The notes under the pieces were generated by a model. The model had not been told where the DNA came from. It made no database searches and worked only from the letters and a program-made list of their open reading frames with translations. From CAZAMB01 sp964486335 (lineage in GTDB: Bacteria > Planctomycetota > Phycisphaerae > UBA1845), in contig CAZAMB010000008.1 of the NCBI GenBank assembly GCA_964486335.1, positions 124,001-188,000 on the forward strand: 64,000 bases of DNA. Reading direction: 5' to 3'. This document shows, piece after piece, positions 24,933-34,037 of the stretch (its first letter is position 1; the number at the start of each line of letters is the position of its first letter). The translations under genes and the position numbers were made by a program.

Positions 24933-26816
24933 CTACTCAAGAATCAGTAGAAACGACGCCGCGTCGCGAAGGTCAACGTCCGCGTCGGCGTCGAAGTCAA
25001 ACGCTTCACACCCGAAGTCGTAGAACCCGGCCTCCGGACCATTCAGACACGAGGGCAACTCCGCCGCATCGAGCGGGCCGACCTTGCGATCACAAGTGAA
25101 ATCACCGATGCCGAACTCGTAGGCTCCGATGTCCACCGCCCCGCATAGAACGCGGAAATGGCCGTCGAGGTCGTTGATCGGAAGTCCCGCAAGATTCGGA
25201 TCACCGGCGTTGATCGCGGGGGAGTCGGGCGAGAGCCGCAGGTCGTCATCTTCGGTGCCCGCAATATCGTCCTCGCCGTTGGGATCGACGAATAGCGGAT
25301 CGACTCCGCTGTTGCCGACGCCGCCGAGGTTCCCCGTCCAGCCTTGGATGATGCTGTAATCAATGATCGGACGGTTGAAGTAACTGATCTGAAATGGAAC
25401 ATCAATGATTCCGTCATTGAGGCGGTTATCCCAGATAATGCTGTTCCGAATTCGAATGCTTTCCGCGTAGATGCCGCCTGGGCCGTCGGTCGACTCATTA
25501 TGTACGACGGCACAATTGGTCATGATGGCCGAACCCAGACCAACGACGAGTGCTCCTGCGAAGCTAGACTTATTCAATGCGAATACGCAGTTGGTCAGTC
25601 GCATCGAACCATTGCTTGTTATGGCTCCCCCTTCTGAACGCGCGCTGTTTCCGAGGAAAACACAGTCTTTGACGATTGGGCTTCCGCTGTTGTTGTACAA
25701 TGCCGAACCGCTCAACGCGCCCGTGTTGCCGATGAATCGGCATCGTGTCACTGTCATCGACGGCGATGGACCGCCGACCGTCACTGCGCTTGCGCCAGTG
25801 TTCTCGATGAAGAGGCTGTCGGAAATCTCACCAGAGCGCCGTACATAGACACCTCCCCCCCGGTTATGAACAAAGCGAGACTGTCGAATCATCGTTAGAC
25901 CGACGTGGTCGATGAAAAACCCGCCAAATATGGCATGCCCCGAGGCAAGTGGAATCGCGGAAAACGGATCACCTGGACTAGAAATGCTGTAATTCTCTTC
26001 GAAATCGCTCCCTTCGACTTCAATCACCGAGGAGGTCGCAATAGCCATCCCGGTCGCTCCGACATTTTCTGCGAATTTGCAATGTCGTACTGTGGTCTGT
26101 GCGGACGTGCTGACGACGTAAACGCCGCCTCCTCGATCATCGACCGTCGCCATTCGCGTGGCCTCGCCATGCGCGACGGTCAATCCATCGAGCACAACGC
26201 GCGCTTCATCCTCAACGATGCGCACCACGTTCTGGCTGTTCTCGCAACGTGACGATGGGCGGCACACGTCGCAACACAACTCGTAAGCAATATACGGACA
26301 CTGTTCTAACCAGAAGATGTTGCATCTCGGTTCAAACGTAACAACTTTTGCACGGCACTCCGCGTCCTCGCAGGGACCGAAGTTCCTGCAACAACTATTC
26401 CCGGTATCGTAATTCGGCTCGTCGTCACCGTTCAGGTCGCCACTAAGAACGGTTTCATTGGCGATCCAATCGCGCTCGTCACGACACTCCTCCCGACCGC
26501 CGAATCCGCCAAAAATGGAAACGTTGTCGGGAACTTCAAACGCGAGCAACGGATCGCCCGTTCCTCGGTCGGGATAATAAGTCCCGGCCGCAACCCATAT
26601 CTCGCAGGGACACCCGCCGACCTCTCGAACGTCGTCAAGCGCGTCCTGAAGATCGGCATAAGCGTCGGTCCACGACCTCCCGTTGCTCGCCCCGACCGCG
26701 CTCGCGTCAACGTGAATCAGCCGTTGGGCATGAAGCACGTTCCCAACCGCCAGCCAAATGGCCGCTGCTAGGCGAAATCGATGAAATCGCAGCCAATGTC
26801 CACCCGCTTGCCGCAT
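24933..26816 (-). CDS. Secreted parallel beta-helix protein with dockerin-like tail
   Basis: 627 residues. The signal peptide ends near VLHA-QR (about residue 30). The next region, IHVDASAVGASNGRSWTDAYADLQDALDD, is the typical start of planctomycete and bacteroidete right-handed beta-helix proteins. Many short repeats follow, with N/D turns, such as SRFVHNRGGGVYV, CRFIGNTGALSGSALYNN and NCVFALNKSSFAGALVV, up to SPAINAGDP and the IGAYEF motif near 550. A dockerin-like tail with two calcium-type loops ends it (DFDADADVDLRDAASF). A cysteine-rich insert sits around 135-190. Likely a surface or extracellular polysaccharide-interacting protein; specific activity unknown. Confidence 0.82.
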   Translation of the reverse strand: MRQAGGHWLRFHRFRLAAAIWLAVGNVLHAQRLIHVDASAVGASNGRSWTDAYADLQDALDDVREVGGCPCEIWVAAGTYYPDRGTGDPLLAFEVPDNVSIFGGFGGREECRDERDWIANETVLSGDLNGDDEPNYDTGNSCCRNFGPCEDAECRAKVVTFEPRCNIFWLEQCPYIAYELCCDVCRPSSRCENSQNVVRIVEDEARVVLDGLTVAHGEATRMATVDDRGGGVYVVSTSAQTTVRHCKFAENVGATGMAIATSSVIEVEGSDFEENYSISSPGDPFSAIPLASGHAIFGGFFIDHVGLTMIRQSRFVHNRGGGVYVRRSGEISDSLFIENTGASAVTVGGPSPSMTVTRCRFIGNTGALSGSALYNNSGSPIVKDCVFLGNSARSEGGAITSNGSMRLTNCVFALNKSSFAGALVVGLGSAIMTNCAVVHNESTDGPGGIYAESIRIRNSIIWDNRLNDGIIDVPFQISYFNRPIIDYSIIQGWTGNLGGVGNSGVDPLFVDPNGEDDIAGTEDDDLRLSPDSPAINAGDPNLAGLPINDLDGHFRVLCGAVDIGAYEFGIGDFTCDRKVGPLDAAELPSCLNGPEAGFYDFGCEAFDFDADADVDLRDAASFLLILE

Positions 26817-26962
26817 CGCGATGGCTCCTCCTATTCATAACAATCCATTTTCCGATGTTTCGGCGGAAAAAATCCCAAAAAATTTTCATGGGGAGACGCG
26901 GTTTTGCTGCGGGAGCCGCTGGTTGCTGCCAGTATTTTGATTGTGCGGTATGATCCGCGTCG

Positions 26963-28297
26963 ATGACACCGCTGCCTACGATCCGTCCCGATATGACCCT
27001 TGCGCAGGCCGAGGCCGAAGCCAAGCGCCTCGACGCCGCCGATCCGCTGCGCGAATATCGAAAGCTCTTTCACCTGCCGCTCGGCAGGGACGGCGCGCCG
27101 CTCGTCTACTTCGCGGGCAACTCGCTGGGCCTCCAGCCCAGGTCCGTACGCACCCTGCTCGACGAGGAACTTGACGACTGGGCGCGCCTCGCGGTCGACG
27201 CCCACTTCGACGGAAAGCGGCCGTGGTTTTCCTATCACGAACAACTTCGCGGCGCGGCCGCCCGAATCGTCGGCGCGCTGCCCGGCGAAGTCGCCATGAT
27301 GAACAGTTTGACCGTCAACCTGCACCTGATGATGGTCAGCTTTTATCGCCCCACGCCCGGCCGCTACAAAATTCTGATCGAAGAACCGTGCTTTCCGTCC
27401 GATCTCTACGCGGTCAAGTCACAGCTTCGCGCCCATGGCTACAACCCCGACGCGGCGCTGGTCGTCGTGCGGCCCCGGCCCGGCGAGCACACCATCCACG
27501 AAGACGACATTGAGACGATCCTCGAGCGAGAAGGAGAGCAGATCGTCTTGGTGTTGATCGGCGGCGTGAACTTCGTGACCGGACAGCGGTTTGACATGAA
27601 GCGAATCACGGCGGCAGGTCAGGCGCGAGGTTGTATTGTCGGTTTCGACCTCGCTCACGCGGCGGGCAATGTCCCGCTCGCGCTGCACGACTGGAACGTC
27701 GACTTCGCGGCGTGGTGCAATTACAAGTATCTCAACAGCGGGCCCGGCGCGGTGGCCGGTTGCTACGTCCATGAGCGGCACGGTGCGAGACTTGAACTGC
27801 CGCGCTTCGCGGGCTGGTGGGGCAACGATCCGGCCACTCGTTTCAAGATGCAATTGATTGAAGATTTCGTGCCGCGAGAAGGCGCCGATGGATGGCAGGT
27901 AAGTAACCCGCCGATCATGGCCCTTGCCCCGGTGAAGGGGGCATATGACATCTTCGATAAAGTGGGCATGTACCAATTGCACGACAAAGCGACAAAACTC
28001 ACGGGATTTCTGGAACTTCTGATCGAACTGTTTGTTTCAGAAAGTTTTGAAATCATCACTCCGCGCGACCCGACTTGCCGCGGCTGCCAGCTTTCCCTAA
28101 TCATCCACGATCATCCAAAGGACCGCCTAAGAGACCTGCACGAAGCCGGTGTGATCTGTGATTTTCGCGAGCCCAACGTCATTCGGTTGGCCCCAACACC
28201 CTTGTACAATACCTTTCACGATGCATGGCGCTGCGCGTCGGCGCTGTCGCGTATCGGCGGAGCGCGGACAATGAAACGCGGCGGATCAGAAGAGTAA
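26963..28297 (+). CDS. kynU: Kynureninase
   Basis: PLP enzyme of 444 residues that cleaves kynurenine to anthranilate plus alanine (or the 3-hydroxy form). Family signatures: VYFAGNSLGLQPRSVR near the N-terminus, GFDLAHAAGNVPLALHDWNVDFAAW, and the PLP-lysine region CNYKYLNSGPGAVAG. The C-terminal region contains RGCQLSL and a final VIRLAPTPLYNTFHD, as in other kynureninases. Neighbours are unrelated, and neither tryptophan dioxygenase nor 3-hydroxyanthranilate dioxygenase is in the window. The gene is divergent from the beta-helix gene with a 146-base gap. Confidence 0.93.
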   Translation: MTPLPTIRPDMTLAQAEAEAKRLDAADPLREYRKLFHLPLGRDGAPLVYFAGNSLGLQPRSVRTLLDEELDDWARLAVDAHFDGKRPWFSYHEQLRGAAARIVGALPGEVAMMNSLTVNLHLMMVSFYRPTPGRYKILIEEPCFPSDLYAVKSQLRAHGYNPDAALVVVRPRPGEHTIHEDDIETILEREGEQIVLVLIGGVNFVTGQRFDMKRITAAGQARGCIVGFDLAHAAGNVPLALHDWNVDFAAWCNYKYLNSGPGAVAGCYVHERHGARLELPRFAGWWGNDPATRFKMQLIEDFVPREGADGWQVSNPPIMALAPVKGAYDIFDKVGMYQLHDKATKLTGFLELLIELFVSESFEIITPRDPTCRGCQLSLIIHDHPKDRLRDLHEAGVICDFREPNVIRLAPTPLYNTFHDAWRCASALSRIGGARTMKRGGSEE

Positions 28298-28398
28298 ACT
28301 GCAACCCGGACATTCCAATTGTTGTTATAATGTGCGTGGGGCCATGCGGAATGGTTGAGACCCCGCGAACACGATTCAGACAAAGGACGGTCGCAAGG

Positions 28399-29595
28399 AT
28401 GAGCAGATTGGCAATAGCTTCGGCGTGGTGCATCGTTATCGGTCTTCTGGCGTTTCCGACCTATGGTCAGGAAACCAAACCGAAAGTGCGACGCGAGCCG
28501 AATCGGCCGGTTCAGCCGAAGCCGGCCAATCCCGAGACCAAGCCAGGAGGGAAGTCATCATCCACCACGGCGGACGCTACGCAGCTTCCCACGCAGGCGA
28601 CCGTTGAGATGATCATGAACGAGGCGGTCAAGAATATCGCTCGTCGCTACAACCTCAATGAGGCGCAAAAGCAGAAGACCGACGAGATCATGAAGCGCGA
28701 GGTGAACAAGTTCCTGAAGGAGCACGAGGAGGCGGTGTGGCCGATCATTCGCGATCTGATCGCGAGCAACTTCGGCGCGAATGCGCCCAAGAGCGAGGAA
28801 GAACTGAAACGGATCGGCAAAGCGGCGGAGCCGCTGCTTAAACTCGCCAAGGACGCCATCTACAAGGGGAACGACGAGTGGCGCAAGTTTCTGAATGAAG
28901 AGCAGAAGGTCACGCATGACTATGACATGCGCGAGATGGACAAGTCGTTCGGTCAGATCGAGCAGAACTTTCACGCGTGGGCCGAAGGCAAACACGTTGA
29001 CGGCGGCATTTTTCCGCCGCCGCCCGCGGATCAGAGTCCGCCGATGCCGCGACAACCGAAGCCGGGATTGCCCGAGCCTGAAGTGGAAATCTTCATTCGC
29101 GCGACGCTCTTTGATACGGTGGTCGAAGAGTTCATCAAGGAGAACGAACTTGACCCGGCGCAAATTGACGCAGCGAAATCAATCCTGACCGAATTCAAGC
29201 AAAAGGCGGCGGACTTCAAGGAGGCCAATCGAGCCGAACTGACCAAAGTGGCGGCATCGCTCAAATCGGCCACTGATTCGAAGGATCTGGATAAGATCGC
29301 GTCGTCCGAAGCCGAACGAAAAAAGTTGTTGCAGCCGGTGTATGAGCTTTTCCCTCAGATGGACGAACGACTCAAGGGACTGCTGACGACGACGCAATTG
29401 ACCAAGCACGCTTCGAGGCAGGGTGGCGGCGAATCGAAGCCAACGCCGCCGGCCGAAGCGCCTCCGGCGCCAAAATCGGAAACGCCGCCGAAAGCGGATG
29501 GCCACAAGCCGGCGGAGAAATCGCCGGAGTCCAAGCCGGTCTCATCCGAGCAGCCCGCGCCGTCACGAGCGCCCGCAAAGAACGACCAGCGGTGA
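28399..29595 (+). CDS. Secreted helical protein of unknown function with Pro-rich tail
   Basis: 398 residues from ATG 28399; homology-like sequence and a signal peptide (MSRLAIASAWCIVIGLLAFPTYGQ) start here, although the frame is open upstream. A Pro/Lys-rich segment (25-60) is followed by helical regions (about 75-215 and 235-335) rich in Lys/Glu, including a repeated motif LNEAQKQKTDEIMKREV and LDPAQIDAAKSIL that resembles zinc-resistance-associated or LTXXQ-type periplasmic proteins. The tail is Pro/Ala/Lys-rich. It lies 101 bases after kynU and is probably a separate transcript; a hairpin terminator is at 29790. Confidence 0.65.
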   Translation: MSRLAIASAWCIVIGLLAFPTYGQETKPKVRREPNRPVQPKPANPETKPGGKSSSTTADATQLPTQATVEMIMNEAVKNIARRYNLNEAQKQKTDEIMKREVNKFLKEHEEAVWPIIRDLIASNFGANAPKSEEELKRIGKAAEPLLKLAKDAIYKGNDEWRKFLNEEQKVTHDYDMREMDKSFGQIEQNFHAWAEGKHVDGGIFPPPPADQSPPMPRQPKPGLPEPEVEIFIRATLFDTVVEEFIKENELDPAQIDAAKSILTEFKQKAADFKEANRAELTKVAASLKSATDSKDLDKIASSEAERKKLLQPVYELFPQMDERLKGLLTTTQLTKHASRQGGGESKPTPPAEAPPAPKSETPPKADGHKPAEKSPESKPVSSEQPAPSRAPAKNDQR

Positions 29596-29789
29596 CGTTT
29601 TTCGTCCATCGAACGGGCGATAAGTTTCGGGCAAGGTGGCGCATGGTGTTTATGCGCGGAATCACCCGCTTCTCGCGATCCCGTTGAGGCTTGGCAACGC
29701 GCAACTCGGCTATCGGACGACACTTCAATTCATCTGCGGTTTTGATTTGCCCTGCCGTGTAGCGAATCCTACGATCCAATTGGGACTGC

Positions 29790-29817
29790 GCGCCGCGGCT
29801 TTCCGCGGCGCATTTTC
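29790..29817 (+). terminator. Possible terminator hairpin
   Basis: A perfect nine-base-pair stem, GCGCCGCGG with CCGCGGCGC around a CTTT loop (29790-29811), is followed by a short ATTTTC stretch. It lies between the helical secreted protein and the next gene and probably ends the upstream transcript. The T run is short. Confidence 0.5.
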
Positions 29818-29840
29818 ACGTTCTCGAAAGGGCGGATCGC

Positions 29841-30389
29841 ATGGAATCCATCTCTGCCGACCATCCGCTGCGCCGACTGTTCTCCGGGCTTGTCGAACAC
29901 GCCTTCTGCGCTGAAGTGGGCATGTGCGATCCCGGGCTCACGAGTTATGTGGCCGATTTGCTCGTGGATTTCACGCACGTGGATCGGTTGAACGCCGTGC
30001 GCGAAGCCCGCGCCAAAGGAATTGAACAAGTGGCCGCGAACCTGGCCCTAGCGATGGACGGTGAGCCGACATCCGCGGTGGAGCGCGATCGCAAGGTGTA
30101 TCGGAGCATTGGCGATTACACGCTGTTCTGGGCGGGAGTCTATCCCGAACATCTGAAGTTGGAGGAGCGCGATCCGTCCAGCGTGCTTATCGATTTCGTT
30201 TCGCAAGGGAAGCGCTCGTACGCGATCGTGGCGCAACTCGGACGCGACGACGACAGGCCGCCGGCCGCGCTGTTTCGGCATCTCAGCGAGGATTTTGAGT
30301 TCTGCCTGCATGGACTGAGCCTCGTTCGACGCGGATGGGAGCAAGCGGGCAGGCCGATCGGCGGCGGAAGCGGTGACCTCGCGTTGTAG
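29841..30389 (+). CDS. Conserved protein of unknown function
   Basis: 182 residues from ATG 29841, preceded by a purine-rich AAAGGGCGG. Soluble, helical, no signal peptide. Phrases such as DPGLTSYVADLLVDFTHVDRL and YRSIGDYTLFWAGVYPEHL look like a conserved globular domain seen in planctomycete genomes, but I cannot assign a family or a function. It precedes the tRNA-Asn gene by about 100 bases. Confidence 0.7.
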   Translation: MESISADHPLRRLFSGLVEHAFCAEVGMCDPGLTSYVADLLVDFTHVDRLNAVREARAKGIEQVAANLALAMDGEPTSAVERDRKVYRSIGDYTLFWAGVYPEHLKLEERDPSSVLIDFVSQGKRSYAIVAQLGRDDDRPPAALFRHLSEDFEFCLHGLSLVRRGWEQAGRPIGGGSGDLAL

Positions 30390-30437
30390 CAGATCGTCCG
30401 AGAAAACTTGCACATGCGCGGGCCGAGGCTCTACCGC

Positions 30438-30465
30438 TTGACCCTGTTTCACTCATCGATAGACT
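30438..30465 (+). promoter_or_regulatory. Promoter for tRNA-Asn
   Basis: TTGACC at 30438-30443 and TAGACT at 30460-30465 with a 16-base spacer. Predicted start near 30472, about 20 bases before the tRNA. Confidence 0.55.
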
Positions 30466-30493
30466 ACGTTAGGCCGGTGAGAAACCGGCAGAA

Positions 30494-30565
30494 TCCCCGA
30501 TAGCTCAATGGTAGAGCGAGCGGCTGTTAACCGCTAGGTTCTAGGTTCGAATCCTAGTCGGGGAG
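30494..30565 (+). tRNA. tRNA-Asn (GUU)
   Basis: 72-base cloverleaf. Acceptor TCCCCGA pairs with TCGGGGA; the D arm has TAGCTCAATGGTAGAGC; anticodon stem AGCGG/CCGCT around CTGTTAA with GTT at 30526-30528; T arm CTAGGTTCGAATCCTAG. Discriminator G at 30565; CCA is not encoded. An integrase remnant begins 118 bases downstream, so this gene is a likely former attachment site. Confidence 0.97.
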
Positions 30566-30682
30566 TGTGACGTAAAACAAGCTGATAACGCGACTTACGC
30601 GTTAACCCGTCACCGTGACGGAGCGGCTGCAACAAGGGCTGAACGTATCACCTGATACGTTCCCATTGTGGAGGCTGCTTCG

Positions 30683-31606
30683 ATGACTTCAAGAACCGTT
30701 TCCATTCCCAAGTATCGCAAGCAAAAGAACCCATCGGGCAATCGGGCGTTTGTCGAGTTGAACGGACGCCGAATCTATCTCGGTGTGTTCGGTTCACCGA
30801 CGAGCCGAGCCGAGTATCACCGCATTGTTTCCGAGTGGGAGGCCGCTGGGCGCTGCATCCGCGTTGAGGCCGCCGACCTGAGCATTGTTGAACTCTGCGC
30901 CCGGTCTCTCGCCTACGCCGACGGATACTGCGTCGGGCCGGACGGCACGCCGACGAACGAGCCGCACAATTTCCGGCTGGCAATCCGTCCGCTGAAAGAA
31001 CTGTATGGACCGGCGGACGCGGTTCAATTCGGGCCGCTGGCATTGAAAGCCGTCCGCGAGCGGATGATTCAGTTAGGCTGGGTGCGCTCGCAAGTGAATA
31101 AGCATATCTGCCGAATCAAGCGGATGTTCCGATGGGCAACCGAAAACGAAATCTTACCGGCGTCCGCGTATCACGCGCTGGAAGAGGTCCTCGCCGCCCA
31201 AGCCGCGGAATCGAAGGAGGGCAAGCGCCGTTGCTTTGGGCGTATTGACGCGCGGGAAAGAAAACGCGCGTGTACGACCAGGCGGCGACGAAGTACTGCG
31301 CACCGCGCCGTGCTTGCTGGGTTTGTTCAGCTTGGTGAGTCTGATCTACGCCCGCTCCGTACGCGGGAGGAGCGTTCCACCGCTCCGAGCCGTCTGGTAC
31401 ATCAAAAAAGAGACAACCTTCAGCGATGCGATCACCGCTGCGCGTCGCTTGTGCCGGGAATGGGTTTTGACAGAGTCCTGGAAACATACGGGTGTTACGA
31501 AACTCCCGGCTCGTTTGAGTCGCACGCTGCTCGACTACCTGAGTCACGCCGCGCGAGTCGCCCAAAAAAGGGCAAAAGTCGAGCTAAGAGAAGTCATCTT
31601 GCGTAA
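30683..31606 (+). pseudogene. Phage-type tyrosine integrase, truncated, catalytic domain lost
   Basis: The ATG at 30683 has GGAGG eight bases upstream. Residues 1 to about 180 match the N-terminal half of planctomycete tyrosine integrases: VSIPKYRKQK, AFVELNGRRIYLGVFGS, then a SAM-like core-binding domain with LKELYGPADAVQFGPLALKAVRERMIQLGW and IKRMFRWATENEILP. From about position 31220 the sequence stops resembling an integrase, and the R-H-R-Y catalytic domain is missing. The rest of the 307-codon frame is out of frame relative to a transposase remnant. This looks like an element integrated next to tRNA-Asn and then disrupted. Confidence 0.75.
31240..31590 (+). pseudogene. C-terminal remnant of a DDE transposase
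   Basis: In the frame starting at 31236, about 110 residues resemble the C-terminal end of a DDE transposase: TAPCLLGLFSLVSLIYAR, then AVWYIKKETTFSDAITAARR and LLDYLSHAA. The catalytic part is absent. It overlaps, in another frame, the tail of the truncated integrase, indicating insertion or deletion joined the two. No inverted repeats or intact insertion sequence were identified. Family assignment is by recalled pattern only. Confidence 0.5.
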
Positions 31607-31617
31607 CGCGCATTTCT

Positions 31618-32013
31618 TCAAGGTCCGGCAAAGACCACCTGTTCGGTCGCATAATCGCGAAGGTCAACGGCCCCGCTTTGGTCTAAATCAAAACATCGGC
31701 ACTCCTGAAGCACGTCGGCATCGGGACCGCTCATGCACTCTGTCAGCGAACGATGATCCATCGTGTCGACGATCCCCGTTTCGTTGCAATCCGCGGGCGG
31801 AATTTGAAACCAGAATCCGCCGGTCAGTTCATAGTCTTCACCGGAAAGGAGCGCGGCATCAGGCTGACCAATTGTGCCTGAAAGTTCGAATTCGCCGCCT
31901 GAACTTGCCGTCGTTCCACCGGAGTCAATCGTCGAGCGCGTGAGGACAAAAGGGGCCTCACCGGCTGAAACGCCTGCGACAAAGCTCAGCACGACTACGA
32001 AGTAACCATACAT
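31618..32013 (-). CDS. Small secreted protein with dockerin-like tail
   Basis: 131 residues with a signal peptide ending VSAG (about residue 18). The middle (STIDSGGTTASSGGEFELSG, then GQPDAALLSGEDYELTGGFW) is a short beta motif that planctomycetes place before sorting tails. The last 60 residues form two EF-hand-like loops (ADCNETGIVDTMDHRS, FDLDQSGAVDLRDYATE). It is the last gene of the minus-strand secreted cluster, 27 bases after the protease gene. Function unknown. Confidence 0.7.
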   Translation of the reverse strand: MYGYFVVVLSFVAGVSAGEAPFVLTRSTIDSGGTTASSGGEFELSGTIGQPDAALLSGEDYELTGGFWFQIPPADCNETGIVDTMDHRSLTECMSGPDADVLQECRCFDLDQSGAVDLRDYATEQVVFAGP

Positions 32014-32040
32014 GGCCGGACTCCGATTAGAATCAATGGA

Positions 32041-33528
32041 TCAATTCCCAATTACCGCGGTACCCACCGGGGATACAAACGTCATTTTCTTTCCATCGGC
32101 ACCGGCGACAAAGGTGTTGCCCGCCGAGCGACGATAGGATCCGGGCACCATGGCGATGATTCCTCCGTTGGGTACGGCGGCGACGGCTTGGCTTACGCTT
32201 CGAAAAGGCTCAAAGACGTTACCGTTGGCGGGCAGGCCGACATCGGCCCAATCGACGTATACGGAGTTGGACCCAAGAAAGTTCTGAACAGCAGAAGCAA
32301 GTGGGCCGCGATTGAATCGCGTTCCGTGGTTGTTGTATCCATCCAAGAAGTCGTCGCAGCCGCCTGCAGTGTGGATGCCGATCGTGTATTCGCCCGTGGA
32401 GTCCCAAATGATCGGACTTCCCGAGTTGGCGGGCATCGTATCCACGTCATGTTCGATGATGCTGCCGTCGAGGTCGTCAAGCGGTCCGATCGTGCTTTGC
32501 TGCGTCTGCGACGTTGCGTTGCAATTGAACTCACAATTCCCGTCGCCGTCGGAATCGCAACATGGCGAAGCGACGCATGTGCCGCCGCCGGGACAGTTGG
32601 CATTCGAGGTGCAGCTTCCGGCGTGATTGGTGCCGCCTCGGCAGAAGGATCCCCCGGGGCCCGGCCCGATGTTGTCCAGTCCAAATCCGGTGACGCGCAA
32701 GGTGGTGTCGATCGCCGGTGCCGCGGTGGTCATGTAGAAGAACCCTTGAACGAAATGAGCCCTGAGATTCGTGTTGCTGTTGGGGTTCAGGCCGTAGACC
32801 ATCCAATCCTGACCTCGACCGTTGTTTTCCAACATGACGTTTCCGATGTTGATCGGGTATTGATTGTTGACCGCAGCGGCGACCGTCGCACCGTTGGGCA
32901 GGGACAGCGGCACGCTGAACTCGATGATGTCGCCGGCGGCGACCGGGCAGTGGCCGGCGCTGAGCACTGCTCCGTTGGAGACGAGCCATCCGGTGCAACC
33001 ACGCATACGCCCGACACGCGAATCGTTGGACCCGATTCGATCGTCGAAATTGTTGCAGATCGAGGCGATCGCCCCGAGTCCGGGTTCCGATGGTGTCCAT
33101 TGCGGAGACGTCTTGATTTTGTCAATGGCGGCAAATACGCCGCGATCTTTCGGAGCGACGTGCAGAACGGCTTCGATCTCGCCGTCGTTGAAAATGGCGC
33201 TCCAACCGTACCATTGTGGCAACGTCTTGGCGTCAAATCGCTGCTCCTGCCCGTCGAGCGCGGTCAGCGTGAGGTAGCTTGCGTCACCCAATTCATAATC
33301 ACTGAAGTGGACCCGAATCCACATCACGTCGGTCACGCGAATCGTACCGATGTGAATTGACTGAAACTGCTCGGTTTCATTATCAGTTGGTTTGGACGCA
33401 AGTTCGTAATTTACAACCTCAAACTCCTGCCGCGGATCTCCACTCTGCGCACTTGCTGGACCGCAGGAGATCATTGCGAAGACGATAAGAATGCATGCTC
33501 GTCGCTCATGCGAAGACTTTGAAGACAT
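32041..33528 (-). CDS. Secreted trypsin-like serine protease
   Basis: 495 residues from the ATG at 33528, which has GGAGGT six bases upstream; the frame is open further upstream but without a leader. The signal peptide is ILIVFAMISCGPASA. The chymotrypsin-fold triad is visible: His193 in LSAGHC, Asp241 in GRGQDWMVYG and Ser369 in PANSGSPII (the canonical GNSGGP is altered). A cysteine- and Gly-rich insert lies at 295-335 (GSCTSNANCPGGGTC). The last 90 residues look like a separate beta domain (NVFEPFRSVSQAVAAVPNGG) of beta-helix type. It follows the tail-fibre-like gene by 29 bases, so they are probably co-transcribed. Confidence 0.85.
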   Translation of the reverse strand: MSSKSSHERRACILIVFAMISCGPASAQSGDPRQEFEVVNYELASKPTDNETEQFQSIHIGTIRVTDVMWIRVHFSDYELGDASYLTLTALDGQEQRFDAKTLPQWYGWSAIFNDGEIEAVLHVAPKDRGVFAAIDKIKTSPQWTPSEPGLGAIASICNNFDDRIGSNDSRVGRMRGCTGWLVSNGAVLSAGHCPVAAGDIIEFSVPLSLPNGATVAAAVNNQYPINIGNVMLENNGRGQDWMVYGLNPNSNTNLRAHFVQGFFYMTTAAPAIDTTLRVTGFGLDNIGPGPGGSFCRGGTNHAGSCTSNANCPGGGTCVASPCCDSDGDGNCEFNCNATSQTQQSTIGPLDDLDGSIIEHDVDTMPANSGSPIIWDSTGEYTIGIHTAGGCDDFLDGYNNHGTRFNRGPLASAVQNFLGSNSVYVDWADVGLPANGNVFEPFRSVSQAVAAVPNGGIIAMVPGSYRRSAGNTFVAGADGKKMTFVSPVGTAVIGN

Positions 33529-33557
33529 AATGCACCTCCGGATTAAACCCAACTCGC

Positions 33558-34031
33558 TTACTGCAGATTCACCAGAACTAGAACCAGTCCCTCTTTGCCA
33601 AGAGAGAGCGAGCTCATCGCTTTGCCAAGTATTGCGCCATACGCTCTTTGCCGGTCTGAGGCCTTCATGGCACAACCGGGAGTCTCAGATGTGGTCAGCA
33701 AGTCTCCGGGGACGATGGCCGACGATCGCGCGTCACATCGCACCCACACTCGACCGGAAAGGGCGATGGCGGGTGCATTTTCGTTGCCGGGACTATGGCC
33801 AAGGACTGTGCCGGCCTGCAGATCGCCGGCTCCGCTAACCACTCCGGCCACGCGTTGACTGTAGGCCTTGCGAGCAACACGGAGCTTTCCTACGTGATCG
33901 GGATCAATATCCATCACCGTGCCGGGTTCGACTTTGTCATCCGTGCTGGGAAACTTCTCGGCCAGGTCCGCGCCTGTGACGGTCAATACCTTGCACGTCA
34001 TTGTGTTGGAACTGACCGAGTTGGCGTTCAT
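33558..34031 (-). CDS. C-terminal fragment of a tail-fibre-like secreted protein (downstream of an amber codon)
   Basis: 157 residues in exactly the same frame as the gene at 34038-35441, separated from it only by one TAG and two codons. It matches the C-terminal domain of the paralogue at 35473-37491: ADLAEKFPSTD, VEPGTVM, RVAGVVSGAGDL, IALSGRVWVRCDA, PGDLLTTS and ALVLVNL-type ending. It has no signal peptide. Most likely it is the detached end of a gene broken by a nonsense mutation; independent translation from the ATG at 34031 would give a cytoplasmic fragment. Confidence 0.7.
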   Translation of the reverse strand: MNANSVSSNTMTCKVLTVTGADLAEKFPSTDDKVEPGTVMDIDPDHVGKLRVARKAYSQRVAGVVSGAGDLQAGTVLGHSPGNENAPAIALSGRVWVRCDARSSAIVPGDLLTTSETPGCAMKASDRQRAYGAILGKAMSSLSLGKEGLVLVLVNLQ

Positions 34032-34037
34032 CGTACC

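Noticed and set aside
32188..33360. A 390-codon plus-strand frame inside the serine protease gene
   Set aside because: Antisense to the protease, whose triad and signal peptide are convincing; no domain in the antisense frame.
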